64,000 nucleotides of DNA from JBBDSH01 sp040905045 (GCA_040905045.1 JBBDSH010000081.1:26905-90904); one strand, 5' to 3'; positions 1 to 9,711 are shown, counted from the stretch's first letter. Numbers and translations are program-made. The notes: generated from the sequence alone by a model not told the origin.

Positions 1-471
1 GTGATGGTACAGGTGCATCTGGCTTTCATCCCCGAGACCACCCGTGGCCGTCAGTTCCGGGCTCGCTGCAAGGTATCTAGGGCCGGGTATATGGCCCTTG
101 TTGATTTCGTTTCTGACCGCTATGTCGAGTCTTGGCTTTGATGCACCTGCTGAACGCACACTGGTAAATCCCTGATCCAGCATTACCCTGGCATGCCTGG
201 CAGTGAGGAGTGTGTGATCCTCCGGAGGGATAATGCCCAGACTCTTGCCGCCGTAGCTATTGTTGTAGGAAAGATGTCCATGAGCTTCGGTCATTCCCGG
301 CATCAATGTATTGCCGCCACCGTCGATTATCTGTGCATTATCCAGGGAGAGTTCGCCCTTCTTTCCGGAAACCGCAGTGATGCGATTGCCTTCTATACAT
401 ACTTCACCTTTGAACGCTTTCTTACCGCTACCGTCCAGAATCGAGACATTCTTGATATGCAGCACACTCAT
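1..471 (-). CDS. Amidohydrolase family protein (5' part, cut by window edge)
   Basis: The 157 visible residues are the N-terminus of a metal-dependent amidohydrolase of the imidazolonepropionase-like type; the gene runs off the left edge. The start (ATG, MSVLHIKN) leads into the small beta-sandwich segment, then PGMTEAHGHLS near residue 60, the counterpart of the HxH metal-binding strand that opens the TIM barrel. Such enzymes hydrolyse C-N or C-O bonds in cyclic or amide substrates, usually in the cytoplasm. The gene follows the alpha/beta hydrolase by 47 bp on the same strand, so the two are probably co-transcribed. The substrate cannot be inferred. Confidence 0.8.
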   Translation of the reverse strand, partial: MSVLHIKNVSILDGSGKKAFKGEVCIEGNRITAVSGKKGELSLDNAQIIDGGGNTLMPGMTEAHGHLSYNNSYGGKSLGIIPPEDHTLLTARHARVMLDQGFTSVRSAGASKPRLDIAVRNEINKGHIPGPRYLAASPELTATGGLGDESQMHLYHH

Positions 472-518
472 TTCAGACCCCCCGGTATTTTACCCCTAGC
501 TTTAGACTTCTTTAGGTG

Positions 519-1298
519 CTAAAGCACCTTGTCCACGTAAAAGTTGATTATTCCGCTGGCCACCGGTTCCGGCTTTTCAATGGATGTCTGGTGACCGACT
601 CCATTGACGATCAATAGACGTGCATCAACCAGCTTTTCTTTTATTCTGCGCGATGTCAGTGGCGGTCCCACAATATCTTCATTACCTGTTATCAGGAGTA
701 CCGGGCATTTTATCTTTCCCAGATCGGGCACCGGAGCTTCGGATGCGGCCTCGCAATACCTGGCGTAACCTTCCGGGTCCTGCCGGTACAACATTTCTCT
801 CGTGAAAGCGACAATCTCTGGCCGTAATGCTTTGGTCTCCGCCGAGGTACTGGCCTGAGAAACTGTGTTAGCGACTTCAACCATGCCTTCTTGCCGGACC
901 TTGGCCGCCCTGTCCTTCAATGCCGACCTGGCTCCCTCCGGAATATCGTGCAATGACCCCAGCAGTACAAGGCTTTTTACGCGTTTCGGGTTTTTCTCCG
1001 CAACAAGCTGACATATCACGGTACCGACTGAATGGCCCATGAGATGAGCACTATCAGCATTTATGGAATCCATAACTGCGAGGATATCTTCCATGCAGCT
1101 GTCCATGGTAAATCTATCGGACTGATTGGGCGAGAAACCGGCACCTTCCAGATCAATGCTAACCACCCGAAACAGCCGGCTCAGTACTCCCATTAACGAA
1201 CCCCAGACGCTCACATTACCGCCGAGGCCGTGAATCATTATCAGCGGCTCGCCTTCACCGCTTTCCGATACGAAGATTTCTTTGCCGTTGATTTGCAT
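519..1298 (-). CDS. Alpha/beta-fold hydrolase
   Basis: A 259-residue cytoplasmic hydrolase of the 3-oxoadipate enol-lactonase/esterase type. The oxyanion-hole motif HGLGG is near residue 24, the nucleophile elbow GHSVG near residue 85, and the acid and His are expected around TGNEDIVGP and GVGHQTS near the C-terminus. The ATG at 1298 is chosen over an upstream in-frame ATG at 1331 because GGGGAG stands about 10 nt before it. It lies 181 bp downstream of the 2-hydroxyacid dehydrogenase and 47 bp upstream of the amidohydrolase. A role in opening a lactone or ester in the same catabolic route is an inference; the substrate is unknown. Confidence 0.85.
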   Translation of the reverse strand: MQINGKEIFVSESGEGEPLIMIHGLGGNVSVWGSLMGVLSRLFRVVSIDLEGAGFSPNQSDRFTMDSCMEDILAVMDSINADSAHLMGHSVGTVICQLVAEKNPKRVKSLVLLGSLHDIPEGARSALKDRAAKVRQEGMVEVANTVSQASTSAETKALRPEIVAFTREMLYRQDPEGYARYCEAASEAPVPDLGKIKCPVLLITGNEDIVGPPLTSRRIKEKLVDARLLIVNGVGHQTSIEKPEPVASGIINFYVDKVL

Positions 1299-1479
1299 TG
1301 AATTCGTTCTCCCCTGCTGATGCCATTGCATACGGATTTTGCATTATATTGCACACGTGTTCATTTTAATTTATCACACGCTCGCCGGGGAGGCAAGAAT
1401 CAAAATAATCGTCTGTTTAAGGGTGCCCAGAGTTGATCGTCCGGGCAGTTTGGTCAGAAAAACAGTATCTTGACGATAC

Positions 1480-2421
1480 TCAGACCACGCGATGCAGCAG
1501 TTCCTCGCCGCTGTTGAGACGCCGGCAGTTTTCCAGTGCCACATCAAAACTACGCCGCATGGTTTCCTGTGTCCGCCAGGCGATATGGGGCGTGGTGACA
1601 ACATTATCCAGTCTGAGTAATGCGTTGTCTTTAGGCAGCGGTTCCTCGGCAAAGACGTCCAGCCCCGCCCCGGACAGATGTCCGCTTGTCAGGGCCTTGA
1701 ACAGGGCCGCTTCATCAACCACTTCTCCTCGGGCAGTGTTGATCAGCACGCTGCCTTTCTTCATATTAAATAATTCCTCTTCCCCGATCATATTGTACGT
1801 CTGTTCCGTGAGTGGGACATGAATGGAAAGGATATCCGCTTCCCGTACCAACTGCTTCAGATCCCGCCGTCCATGGTTGTCCTTCGCCGATGTGCTCCTG
1901 TCCGTATACAACACACGGGCGCCCATGGCCTCAAGGATCGGAGTGATTATTTTCGGTATGGCACCATTACCGATGAGACCGATCGTTTTTCCATGGATTT
2001 CACTGATGCTGTCAAACGTCTCGGGAGCCAGGGACCAGCCCTTGCCCTTATGACAGGCATTATGAAGCATGGTCAAACGTCTCAGTGTTGCCATGATCAG
2101 GAGTAATACCATTTCGGCGACGGCACGACTGTTGGTGCCCGGCATGTTGCAGACCTTTACCGAATGTGCCTCTGCCGCCTCGAGATCAATAGTATTCACG
2201 CCAACGCCTATTTTCTGGATGAGCCGAAGCGCAGGTGCCGATGAAATGATATCCGCGGTTAACGGTGTCAACACATGCCAGATGACATTGGTTTCCTGCA
2301 ATAAACTGTTGAATTCCTGCCCGTAACCTTCACAGAAGGTAATTCGAAATTCATCATTACTGAGAGAGCGGAATGTTTCTTTCAGTTTATCACTGACCTG
2401 ATGATGGAATAATATATTCAT
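1480..2421 (-). CDS. D-2-hydroxyacid dehydrogenase family protein
   Basis: A 313-residue NAD(P)-dependent oxidoreductase of the phosphoglycerate dehydrogenase/glyoxylate reductase fold. Visible hallmarks are the segment GVGVNTIDLEAA, the nucleotide-binding turn GLIGNGAIP, the catalytic Arg in INTARGEVVDEAA, the Glu in DVFAEEPLP and the His in TPHIAWRT. The Rossmann glycine motif is slightly degenerate (GNGAIPK instead of GxGxxG). It would interconvert a 2-hydroxy acid and a 2-oxo acid. It is divergent from the kinase at 2495 with only 73 bp between the starts, so they may share control. Substrate undetermined. Confidence 0.88.
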   Translation of the reverse strand: MNILFHHQVSDKLKETFRSLSNDEFRITFCEGYGQEFNSLLQETNVIWHVLTPLTADIISSAPALRLIQKIGVGVNTIDLEAAEAHSVKVCNMPGTNSRAVAEMVLLLIMATLRRLTMLHNACHKGKGWSLAPETFDSISEIHGKTIGLIGNGAIPKIITPILEAMGARVLYTDRSTSAKDNHGRRDLKQLVREADILSIHVPLTEQTYNMIGEEELFNMKKGSVLINTARGEVVDEAALFKALTSGHLSGAGLDVFAEEPLPKDNALLRLDNVVTTPHIAWRTQETMRRSFDVALENCRRLNSGEELLHRVV

Positions 2422-2494
2422 GTATAGTTATTGCCGGGTAGTTATTTAATAATTCATAGAACCTGACAAAATATTTAACAAATGCCTGACGAGA

Positions 2495-3529
2495 ATGCAA
2501 TCGGCCATGTTTACTGACATCAATAAAAAATTATTACCATTCCTCAAAACAGCCGGGATTGCCGATGATAGCAGTCGTATTCGGCTCACCCCCCTGTCCG
2601 GTGGCGTGTCGTCGGATATATACCGGCTTGATATCGATGCTGATTCCTATTGCCTGAAACAGGCCCTGCCCAAGCTTAAGGTCGATATCGACTGGTATGC
2701 GGACACCAATCGCAGCTATTACGAATTCGAATGGTTGCATTTCGCCCATTCTATAAATAACAATAATACACCGAAACTCATAGCCTATGAGCGTGAGACC
2801 GGCTTCATACTCATGGAGTATCTGCCCCCGGAATGTTATCCGGTCTGGAAAAAGCAGTTGCTTGACGGCGCCGTCGATCCCGGCTTTGCTGCCCGGGTTG
2901 GAATGGAGACCGCGCGGATCCACGCACATGCCCATGATAATCCGTATATAAAAGACTTATTCCAGACCGGGGCAATGTTTCACCAGCTCCGCATCGAACC
3001 GTATCTCCTGTATACCGGGCAAAGGTACGAAGACCTGCGTATTCGCAAGGCATTCATGACTCTGGCAGACTCGCTGCGCGAGACACATATCACACTTATC
3101 CATGGCGACGTCAGTCCCAAGAATATACTGGTCGGTCCGGGAGGACCGGTTTTCCTGGATGCGGAATGTGCCTTCTATGGCGACCCCGCATTTGACTTGT
3201 CATTCTGTCTCAACCATTTGCTGCTCAAGAGCATCCGGAAGGCGGAATTGTATGGTAAATATACGGATGCCTACAAAAACCTGGTGGCTGCGTATCTGAA
3301 ACACGTCACGTGGGAAGACAGGGACCTGTTCGTTTCACGTTGTCTGAAATTGCTCCCCGCCCTCATGCTCGCACGTATCGACGGAAAGTCGCCGGTTGAA
3401 TACATCACTTTGGAAAAGCAGAAACAATTGATCCGACGCTTCTGTACTACGCGGCTTTACGAAAGCAGTCTCGACCTGTTTAAATTCTCCGATGACCTGG
3501 GTTCTGAAATTCCCCTATTGCTACAATAA
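2495..3529 (+). CDS. Phosphotransferase of the APH/choline kinase family
   Basis: A 344-residue protein with an aminoglycoside-phosphotransferase-like kinase fold. The N-lobe carries SGGVSSDIYRL near residue 37. The Brenner motif HGDVSPKNIL holds the catalytic Asp, followed by the metal-binding FLDAECAFYGDPAFDLSF. Family members phosphorylate small molecules such as sugars, choline or homoserine as well as antibiotics. Here the setting beside a hydroxyacid dehydrogenase and a LacI regulator points to a metabolic kinase rather than drug resistance, which is inference. A second possible start lies 12 bp downstream at 2507; neither has a strong ribosome-binding site. Confidence 0.82.
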   Translation: MQSAMFTDINKKLLPFLKTAGIADDSSRIRLTPLSGGVSSDIYRLDIDADSYCLKQALPKLKVDIDWYADTNRSYYEFEWLHFAHSINNNNTPKLIAYERETGFILMEYLPPECYPVWKKQLLDGAVDPGFAARVGMETARIHAHAHDNPYIKDLFQTGAMFHQLRIEPYLLYTGQRYEDLRIRKAFMTLADSLRETHITLIHGDVSPKNILVGPGGPVFLDAECAFYGDPAFDLSFCLNHLLLKSIRKAELYGKYTDAYKNLVAAYLKHVTWEDRDLFVSRCLKLLPALMLARIDGKSPVEYITLEKQKQLIRRFCTTRLYESSLDLFKFSDDLGSEIPLLLQ

Positions 3530-3573
3530 ACAATAATTCCGGCGCAAGTTACCTATAATCGTCAATAAAACTG

Positions 3574-4602
3574 ATGAACAAAAAACCCCAAACCACGATC
3601 AAGGATATCGCCGATTATCTTGGCATCTCCCACACAACTGTATCCCGTGCGCTCAATGACAAACCTACCATAAACGAGAAGACCAAAACCCGGGTCCGAC
3701 AGGCCTGCAGGAAACTGGGTTATATACAGAATGTCGCTGCCAAAACCATGCGCGGCTCCCAGAGTTCTGTTATCGGACTGATTGTGCCCGACATCGAAAA
3801 TGTTTTTTATGCCGGTGTCGCAAAAAGCATTGCTCAGGCCTGCAATAATGAATCCTTTCAGCTTTTGCTGATGATTTCAGAAGACGATCCCGAACGGGAG
3901 TATGAACATATAAAGATTCTTCGCGAGTATCTGGCAGCGGGGGTCATCATCATTCCTTCCGAGTCAATACTTCCAGAATCAATAAAACTCCTGAAGAAAC
4001 TGACCGTCGTACAGATGCTGCGGGTCAATGATCGCATCGGAAATATCCGCGTTACATTCAACGACAAAAAAGCCCTGGCACTTGCCACCCGGCACCTTCT
4101 CGACCTCGGCCATACACGTATTGCCTACATCGGCGGCCTGCGCAGCCTGAGTACCGGCGAGGCACGCTATCAGGGTTTCTGTTCAGCCATCAAAAATAAG
4201 GGCATCAGCCTGAAGAATACCATACGATACTGCGGGCAGCCGCGCGAGGAATTCGCCCGGAAATCCATTGCGAACCTGGTCAATCACAGCAGTAGTGTAA
4301 CCGCTGTGGTCTTCGGAGGAACGAGACTGACCGAGAGCGGCATTGAGGCGCTCATGGAGCACGGCCTTTCCATTCCAGACGATATCTCCGTCATCGGTTA
4401 CGGCGATCCGCCCTGGTTTCGCTTTCTGGCGGGCGGTATTACCACTATAAGACTGCCGGTAAGGGAATTTGCCGACCATACCGCTTCCCGGCTTTTTGAT
4501 CTGATCCGCAAAGGCAGCAAACCATCGAAGACCGATCAGCCGGTAAAATCCGATATGTTTGAACCGGCGATCATAATCCGATCTTCCAGCCGCAACCTGT
4601 AA
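3574..4602 (+). CDS. LacI family transcriptional regulator
   Basis: A 342-residue repressor-type regulator. Residues 8-55 form the LacI helix-turn-helix and hinge (TIKDIADYLGISHTTVSRAL, then a hinge ending in AKTMR). A type 1 periplasmic-binding-protein-like sensor follows (VIGLIVPDIENVFYAG, then DISVIGYGDPP near the C-terminus). Such proteins normally bind a sugar or sugar derivative. It lies 44 bp after the kinase on the same strand and ends 12 bp from the convergent MetE-like gene. It probably controls one of the flanking catabolic operons. No typical LacI operator with a central CG was recognised by eye. Confidence 0.93.
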   Translation: MNKKPQTTIKDIADYLGISHTTVSRALNDKPTINEKTKTRVRQACRKLGYIQNVAAKTMRGSQSSVIGLIVPDIENVFYAGVAKSIAQACNNESFQLLLMISEDDPEREYEHIKILREYLAAGVIIIPSESILPESIKLLKKLTVVQMLRVNDRIGNIRVTFNDKKALALATRHLLDLGHTRIAYIGGLRSLSTGEARYQGFCSAIKNKGISLKNTIRYCGQPREEFARKSIANLVNHSSSVTAVVFGGTRLTESGIEALMEHGLSIPDDISVIGYGDPPWFRFLAGGITTIRLPVREFADHTASRLFDLIRKGSKPSKTDQPVKSDMFEPAIIIRSSSRNL

Positions 4603-4614
4603 TTCGCACCCTTA

Positions 4615-5658
4615 TCAGGGTTCCAGGGTCTTTGCCGCCTCAACCAGCACTGCAAGCTTGGCACGGGTAATATCCAGCGGCACATGCCCGAAACCACATT
4701 CACTGGAAAGAAACAACCTGTCCGGTTCGAAGTACTCCAGTGCCGGCCTTGTCAGCTTATGTACCTGTTCCACGGTTTCGATGTCGTCGCTGCGCTGATC
4801 GATGACACCGATAGACAGATTACCCTTGTAATCCCACATATCGAACAAATCGAGCATATTATAATGCAATGTGCAGTATTCAAGGTGCAGTTCATCCAGT
4901 TTTATCTTTTTCAGCCCGTCCAGCATTTCCACATAGCGGCCGAAATAACCCCGGCGCCTGTGCGCATTGCCGCCACAGATATGCAAACCGAAATACACCC
5001 CTGGAAACTGCTCAATGATTTCATTGAGGACGTCCGCCGCCCAGATGCATTCATGGGGTGATTCGGTCAGAACCGGTTCGTCAAACTGGATATGGTTACA
5101 ACCGGCCTTTACGAGCGGCCGCAATTCCTCAATGATACATTGGGCATACCCTCTTGCCAGTTCCGTATCGTCGGGATATATATCGGTAGCCTGATTCACC
5201 GAAAACCGGGCCAGCATATGCGGGCCGGTAATGGTCTGTTTTACCGTGACATTGGCATCCGCATTGTCCTTCGCATGTTTCCATTTTCCGGCCAGATCCC
5301 AGTCGGGATTTTCCAGTTTGCCGGTAACCACAGAACATTCAATTCCGAATCCGCCTTTTTCCTTGACCAGGGGATGGGCCTTTTCCAGATCCACGCCTTC
5401 GGTCGAGCCGCCGACGCCGAATTGCTTGTATATTTTGTTGTGGGCATCGACACCGTCCATGCGCAACTGGTAGAACCAGTACATATTTTCCCTGTATGCC
5501 TCACCATCGGTAATGACATCCAGGCCGATGGAACACTGATCTTTTACAGCCCAGGCAATCATTTCCAGAGCTTCCTCCTCGGATACGGTTGGTTTTCTCA
5601 GTGTATCCTTCTGCTGCTCTTTCCTGGGGTAACTGCCCACAACGGTTGTTTTCAACAT
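4615..5658 (-). CDS. MetE-like (cobalamin-independent methionine synthase C-terminal type) protein
   Basis: A 347-residue single TIM barrel related to the C-terminal catalytic domain of MetE; the MetE N-terminal half is absent. All four expected zinc ligands can be placed: H226 and C228 in LHICGGN, E260 in ELHLEYC and C321 in SSECGFGH. The N-terminal TTVVGSYPR is also typical. Family members move methyl or alkyl groups to or from thiols (homocysteine, coenzyme M). It is the last gene of the five-gene minus operon, 14 bp after the SDR gene. Its presence among CoA and sugar-acid enzymes argues against simple methionine synthesis; demethylation or thiol transfer on the pathway substrate is possible but unproven. 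Confidence 0.85.
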   Translation of the reverse strand: MLKTTVVGSYPRKEQQKDTLRKPTVSEEEALEMIAWAVKDQCSIGLDVITDGEAYRENMYWFYQLRMDGVDAHNKIYKQFGVGGSTEGVDLEKAHPLVKEKGGFGIECSVVTGKLENPDWDLAGKWKHAKDNADANVTVKQTITGPHMLARFSVNQATDIYPDDTELARGYAQCIIEELRPLVKAGCNHIQFDEPVLTESPHECIWAADVLNEIIEQFPGVYFGLHICGGNAHRRRGYFGRYVEMLDGLKKIKLDELHLEYCTLHYNMLDLFDMWDYKGNLSIGVIDQRSDDIETVEQVHKLTRPALEYFEPDRLFLSSECGFGHVPLDITRAKLAVLVEAAKTLEP

Positions 5659-5672
5659 ACTGTCACCTACTA

Positions 5673-6659
5673 TCAGGTTAATTGACCGAGATTATTGTCC
5701 AGTCTGGCTTCATTTATATGAGCCTTGACTGCCTCTTTAAGCCGGCGCGGTTCGAAATCCAGTTCCTTGCGTATCCTCGTATCATCCATATAATCAATGA
5801 ATGGTGTATACGGCTGGCTGTTATCAAAGCGGATATCCGCATCGGGAATAAACTCACGGACAATATCAGCCATTTCCTTCCCGCTGACGGTTCCCCCGCC
5901 ACTGTTATAAACAAAATGCTCCAGTTCCGGCTTCAGGGAAAGCCTTATTAGCTGTTCTGCGCAATCTTCCACGTAAATCCAGTCGTCTCTGTTATCTTCG
6001 GGGAAATTGATTAATGCGGGCTGTCCCAGTGCCGGCGCAGTAATCATGTCCTCCGCCCACATCAGAGAACTGCGCTTGCGGCCGTAACCGAACACGATGG
6101 ATGGCCGTGTACAGGCTATACTGATTCCGTGTTTCTTCGCATATTTGCTGCCCATGAACTCGTTTAATTGTTTCATGACGGCATAGGTAAAATGCTGATG
6201 CTGCAAGCCACAGTAATCGTCCTCGTTCACAGGGCGGTTACCGTATAATTCCTGTGAAACACCGTAAACACTCTGGCTACTCAGAAATACCATCCGATCG
6301 AGGTTATTCCTCAGAGTGACCTCGAACAAATTCGTTGTCCCTGCGATGTTGACCGCAACCGCACGAACCGGATCATCATCAATGAGATTACTCATTATGT
6401 ATCCGCAGCAGATAAGGTTCGTGATGCCGTGTTCACTAACGAGCAGCTGGATATCATCCAGTCTGGAAATATCAAGCTCCTGAATTTCCAGAAGTTTCCG
6501 TTCCAGATTCATGTTGTCAATTCTTCGCAGCAATCCCGCAGACTCACCGTTGACATTGACGTCCGTGGCAACAACCGGAAGCCCCCGTTTCAGCAGTTGT
6601 ATGACGACTCGTTTACCGAGAAACCCGGTAGCACCGGTGACAAGGAATTTTTTATTCAT
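5673..6659 (-). CDS. NAD-dependent epimerase/dehydratase (extended SDR)
   Basis: A 328-residue extended short-chain dehydrogenase. The N-terminal TGATGFLGKRVV binds NAD(P), FLSSQSVYG carries the active-site Ser, and YAVMK is the catalytic YxxxK. Enzymes of this group act on nucleotide sugars or reduce or epimerise free sugars and sugar lactones. It lies 27 bp downstream of the FAH hydrolase gene and 14 bp upstream of the MetE-like gene in one operon. With no nucleotide-sugar genes nearby, oxidation or epimerisation of a free sugar derivative is more likely; this is inference. Confidence 0.88.
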   Translation of the reverse strand: MNKKFLVTGATGFLGKRVVIQLLKRGLPVVATDVNVNGESAGLLRRIDNMNLERKLLEIQELDISRLDDIQLLVSEHGITNLICCGYIMSNLIDDDPVRAVAVNIAGTTNLFEVTLRNNLDRMVFLSSQSVYGVSQELYGNRPVNEDDYCGLQHQHFTYAVMKQLNEFMGSKYAKKHGISIACTRPSIVFGYGRKRSSLMWAEDMITAPALGQPALINFPEDNRDDWIYVEDCAEQLIRLSLKPELEHFVYNSGGGTVSGKEMADIVREFIPDADIRFDNSQPYTPFIDYMDDTRIRKELDFEPRRLKEAVKAHINEARLDNNLGQLT

Positions 6660-6686
6660 GGGATTTGTTCAGAGCCTGTTTCAGAT

Positions 6687-7535
6687 TCACCCGTTAAATG
6701 GAACAATATCGTGGCGCTGGCTTCCCAGACCGTCTATACCCAGCTCCACTACATCATCTTTTTTCAACCACGCCTGCGGATTCATTCCGGCACCGACGCC
6801 CGGCGGAGTACCGGTACTGATCAGGTCGCCGGGTTCCAGAACCATAAACTGGCTGATGTAATGAACCAGATGCGGAATCTTGAATACCATCAGTCCAGTA
6901 TTACCCGTTTGCATGCGCTTGTTATTCACATCCAGCCACAGATTCAGATTGTCCAGTTTGTCCACTTCATCAAGTGTTACAAGCCACGGTCCAAACGGCC
7001 CAAATGTCGGGCAACCTTTGCCCTTGGTCCACTGTCCCGATCTCTCGAGCTGGAATGAACGTTCCGATACATCATCAACAACACACAGTCCGGCGACATA
7101 ATTCATTGCTTCCTCTTCACTTACATAGGAAGCCCGTTTCCCTATAACCACACCCAATTCAACTTCCCAATCCACCTTGCTGCTGTTTTTGGGAAGGACT
7201 ATCTCATCGTAGGGACCGATAATGGACGAAACCGCCTTTAGAAAGAGAACCGGCTCAGCGGGCGTGTCCATGCCCGACTCCTTGATGTGGTCGCTGTAGT
7301 TCAGGCCGACACAAATGAAATTACCTACTTTGCCCACCGGTTCGGCAAGCCTTTCCTGACCATCGACGACGGGCAGTTCAGCGAGTTCAATACCCTTGAG
7401 AGTCTCCAGCAACCCGTTTGCAAGGCTGTTACCATCGATATCATCGACGATGTTGCTGATGTCCCTCAATTTGCCCGCCTCATCGACAATCGCCGGTTTC
7501 TCGCTGCCTTTCTCACCAAAACGCGCCAGTTTCAT
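6687..7535 (-). CDS. Fumarylacetoacetate hydrolase (FAH) family protein
   Basis: A 282-residue FAH-superfamily enzyme. The C-terminal domain has the metal-binding motif EVELGVVIGK, preceded by CVGLNYSDHIKESG with the catalytic His, and followed by LVTLDEV and STGTPPGVG. Members hydrolyse the C-C bond of 2,4-diketo acids, or hydrate and decarboxylate related compounds. In non-phosphorylated rhamnose and fucose degradation an FAH enzyme splits a 2,4-diketo-3-deoxy acid into pyruvate and lactate, which would suit the neighbours. The ATG at 7535 is preferred over 7553 because GGGGAGG ends 5 nt before it. Third gene of the minus operon. Confidence 0.9.
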   Translation of the reverse strand: MKLARFGEKGSEKPAIVDEAGKLRDISNIVDDIDGNSLANGLLETLKGIELAELPVVDGQERLAEPVGKVGNFICVGLNYSDHIKESGMDTPAEPVLFLKAVSSIIGPYDEIVLPKNSSKVDWEVELGVVIGKRASYVSEEEAMNYVAGLCVVDDVSERSFQLERSGQWTKGKGCPTFGPFGPWLVTLDEVDKLDNLNLWLDVNNKRMQTGNTGLMVFKIPHLVHYISQFMVLEPGDLISTGTPPGVGAGMNPQAWLKKDDVVELGIDGLGSQRHDIVPFNG

Positions 7536-7689
7536 CCGAGCCTCCCCTTTCAATACAATATAGTCTGGTTCATGAATTATCGAATATTATTTGTGGATTC
7601 CGTAATACGCCATCTTCAAGACACAACCAGCGAGATAAATTTGTGGTCGCAGAACAGTCTATGATAACGGGATTTCAGACCCGCGCGTA

Positions 7690-8457
7690 TTACTTGCCCT
7701 TGAAATCGGGTGGACGTTTTTCCTTGAAAGCATTCCTGCCTTCGTCTGCATCGTCGGTAGAAATGCAGATTGTCTGTAAATCCCGCTCGTAACGTATGGC
7801 CATGTCGATGGGCATGCTGTAGGCGGCCCGTATATTGTCCTTGGCCAGTTGCGCGGCAATCGGTGCTCTTTCGGAGATGGTAAGCGCGAGTTCCTGCGCC
7901 TCATCCATCAGCTTCTCAGGCGGGTATACACGGGAAACCAGATTCCAGTCCAGGGCCTGGCCGGCATCGACGGGATCACCGGTCAACAGCATGTAGGCCG
8001 TATTGCTGGCGCCAATATTATGGGATAAAAGGTAACTCACGCCGCCGCCGCCAATCCAGCCGAGCTTTATCTCCGCGGCACAAAAAGAGGCATTCTCGGA
8101 GGCAAGCCTGATGTCACTGTTCAGGCAGAGTTCCAGTCCTCCGCCGAAGGCGTATCCGTTTACGGCACAGATTACCGGTTTGCATATCTTGCGTATGGAA
8201 TCGCAATAATCGTCCCTGTTCCGGAATACCCAGGCGGTCTCGTAATTATCCAGGTCTTTTATATCACTGCCGGCGCAGAATGCCTTCTCGCCGCTGCCGG
8301 TCAGGATCACGGCCCTTATATCCTTGTCATCGTTGCAGTGTTTCGAAATCTTTGCCAGTTCCGCAGCCATTTCACCGGTAACCGTGTTCAGTTTCTGCGG
8401 ACGATTAAGGGTAATAACCGCCACTCTGTCCTTTATCGTAAATTCTATATCACTCAT
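7690..8457 (-). CDS. Enoyl-CoA hydratase/isomerase family protein
   Basis: A 255-residue crotonase-fold protein. The oxyanion-hole segment AFCAGSDIKDL is near residue 60, followed by AVNGYAFGGGLELCLNSDIRLA, with a Glu in SFCAAEIKLGWIGGGG where hydratases carry a catalytic residue. It acts on acyl-CoA thioesters: hydration, isomerisation or related chemistry. It lies directly after the CoA transferase gene, which would supply its CoA ester, and 154 bp before the FAH gene. The true reaction is uncertain, as crotonases are diverse. Confidence 0.9.
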   Translation of the reverse strand: MSDIEFTIKDRVAVITLNRPQKLNTVTGEMAAELAKISKHCNDDKDIRAVILTGSGEKAFCAGSDIKDLDNYETAWVFRNRDDYCDSIRKICKPVICAVNGYAFGGGLELCLNSDIRLASENASFCAAEIKLGWIGGGGVSYLLSHNIGASNTAYMLLTGDPVDAGQALDWNLVSRVYPPEKLMDEAQELALTISERAPIAAQLAKDNIRAAYSMPIDMAIRYERDLQTICISTDDADEGRNAFKEKRPPDFKGK

Positions 8458-8493
8458 GCCCTATGTCCCGAAGTCGCAGAAGTATAATCCATG

Positions 8494-9711
8494 CTAAAGA
8501 TCCGTTTCGGCAATTATCTCATCCTTGAGCATGGCCTTGATTTCTTCCTGGCTGTAGCCGGCCTCGGCAAGTATTTCTCTGGTATGCTGTCCCGACAGGG
8601 GCGCGCCGTAGTTCACCCTCGAAGGCGAACGGCTGAACCTGATGGGAAATCCCGGTGTCTTGATATGACCTTCAGTTGGGTGGTCATATTCAACAAAACT
8701 GCCGTTATGACGGACCTGCTTATCATTAACCAGATCATCGTAGCCGTAAACCGACGTTGCCCAGATGCCATGTTCCTGGAACAGGTCCAGCAGGGGTTCG
8801 GAGTCGTATTCACGTATTCTGTTTTCCGTCAGCTCAAAAATCCTGTCCCTGTACTTATGACTATCCGTTTCATCATCCATATCCAGCAGATCCGGTATAT
8901 CCAGGACTTCTCCCAGGATCTTCAGTGACGGGAACGCAAGAGCGATATACTTCTCGTCCCGGGTTTCGAAAATACCGTAGGGTGAACGGATATAAGCGTG
9001 ACCGTGCGGTTTTTCCGTACGCTTCTGCGGCTTTCCTCCGACTGTATACACACAAAGCTCCTGCATCTGCATGGCGATGATCGCATCCAGCATATTGACA
9101 TCGACACGCTGACCCTTGCCGGTCTTTTCCTTGTACAGCAAGGCACCAAGAGCTCCTTCGAAGGCACTGTATGCCGTTACCGCATCCACCAGGAATTGTC
9201 CCGCCGGCGTGGGGCGATCATGCACGCTTCCTGAACTCAGCATGGCGCCGCTCATGGCCTGCAACAGCAGATCCTGCCCGGGTTTCTGACTGTACGGGCC
9301 GTCCTCGCCGTAGCCGGAAATGGAGATATAAATCAGTTCCGGATTGTAAGAACACAGTTTTTCATAGCTCACGCCCAGACGCTCTGCAACGCCCGGCCGG
9401 TAATTCTGCAGGAAAATATCAGCCTTGCTGACGAGGCGGTAGAGCACTTCTCTGCCTGATTCGGACTTCAGATTAACGGCAACGCTTTTTTTGTTCCGGT
9501 TAAGTGAAATGAACGAGGCGTTGATACGCTTGCCCTTGGCACCCCCCGCTGAGACATGCCGTTGCCATTCTCCCTGAATGGGCTCGATTTTTATAACATT
9601 GGCACCAAGGTCTCCCAGTCTTTGCGCGGCAAAAGGACCGGCCATGGCAATGGAACAATCAAGCACGGTGATACCGTCGAGTATCTGTTTATCATCACGG
9701 TTGTTAGTCAA
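8494..9711 (-). CDS. CaiB/BaiF family CoA transferase (class III)
   Basis: A 405-residue family III CoA transferase. Typical features are GITVLDCSIAMAGPFAAQRLGDLGANVIKIE at the N-terminus, then ISISGYGEDGPYSQKPGQDLL with the Asp used for acyl-CoA exchange (GQD), and a long C-terminal domain ending in LAEAGYSQEEI. It would load CoA onto a carboxylic acid using another acyl-CoA as donor. It is the first gene of the five-gene minus operon and faces the isomerase operon across a 229-bp regulatory gap. It implies that at least one intermediate of the pathway is a CoA ester. Confidence 0.93.
   Translation of the reverse strand: MTNNRDDKQILDGITVLDCSIAMAGPFAAQRLGDLGANVIKIEPIQGEWQRHVSAGGAKGKRINASFISLNRNKKSVAVNLKSESGREVLYRLVSKADIFLQNYRPGVAERLGVSYEKLCSYNPELIYISISGYGEDGPYSQKPGQDLLLQAMSGAMLSSGSVHDRPTPAGQFLVDAVTAYSAFEGALGALLYKEKTGKGQRVDVNMLDAIIAMQMQELCVYTVGGKPQKRTEKPHGHAYIRSPYGIFETRDEKYIALAFPSLKILGEVLDIPDLLDMDDETDSHKYRDRIFELTENRIREYDSEPLLDLFQEHGIWATSVYGYDDLVNDKQVRHNGSFVEYDHPTEGHIKTPGFPIRFSRSPSRVNYGAPLSGQHTREILAEAGYSQEEIKAMLKDEIIAETDL

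Noticed and set aside
2495..3529. APH-family gene as an antibiotic resistance determinant
   Set aside because: The family is broad and the neighbours are catabolic genes and a LacI regulator; no mobile element borders it.
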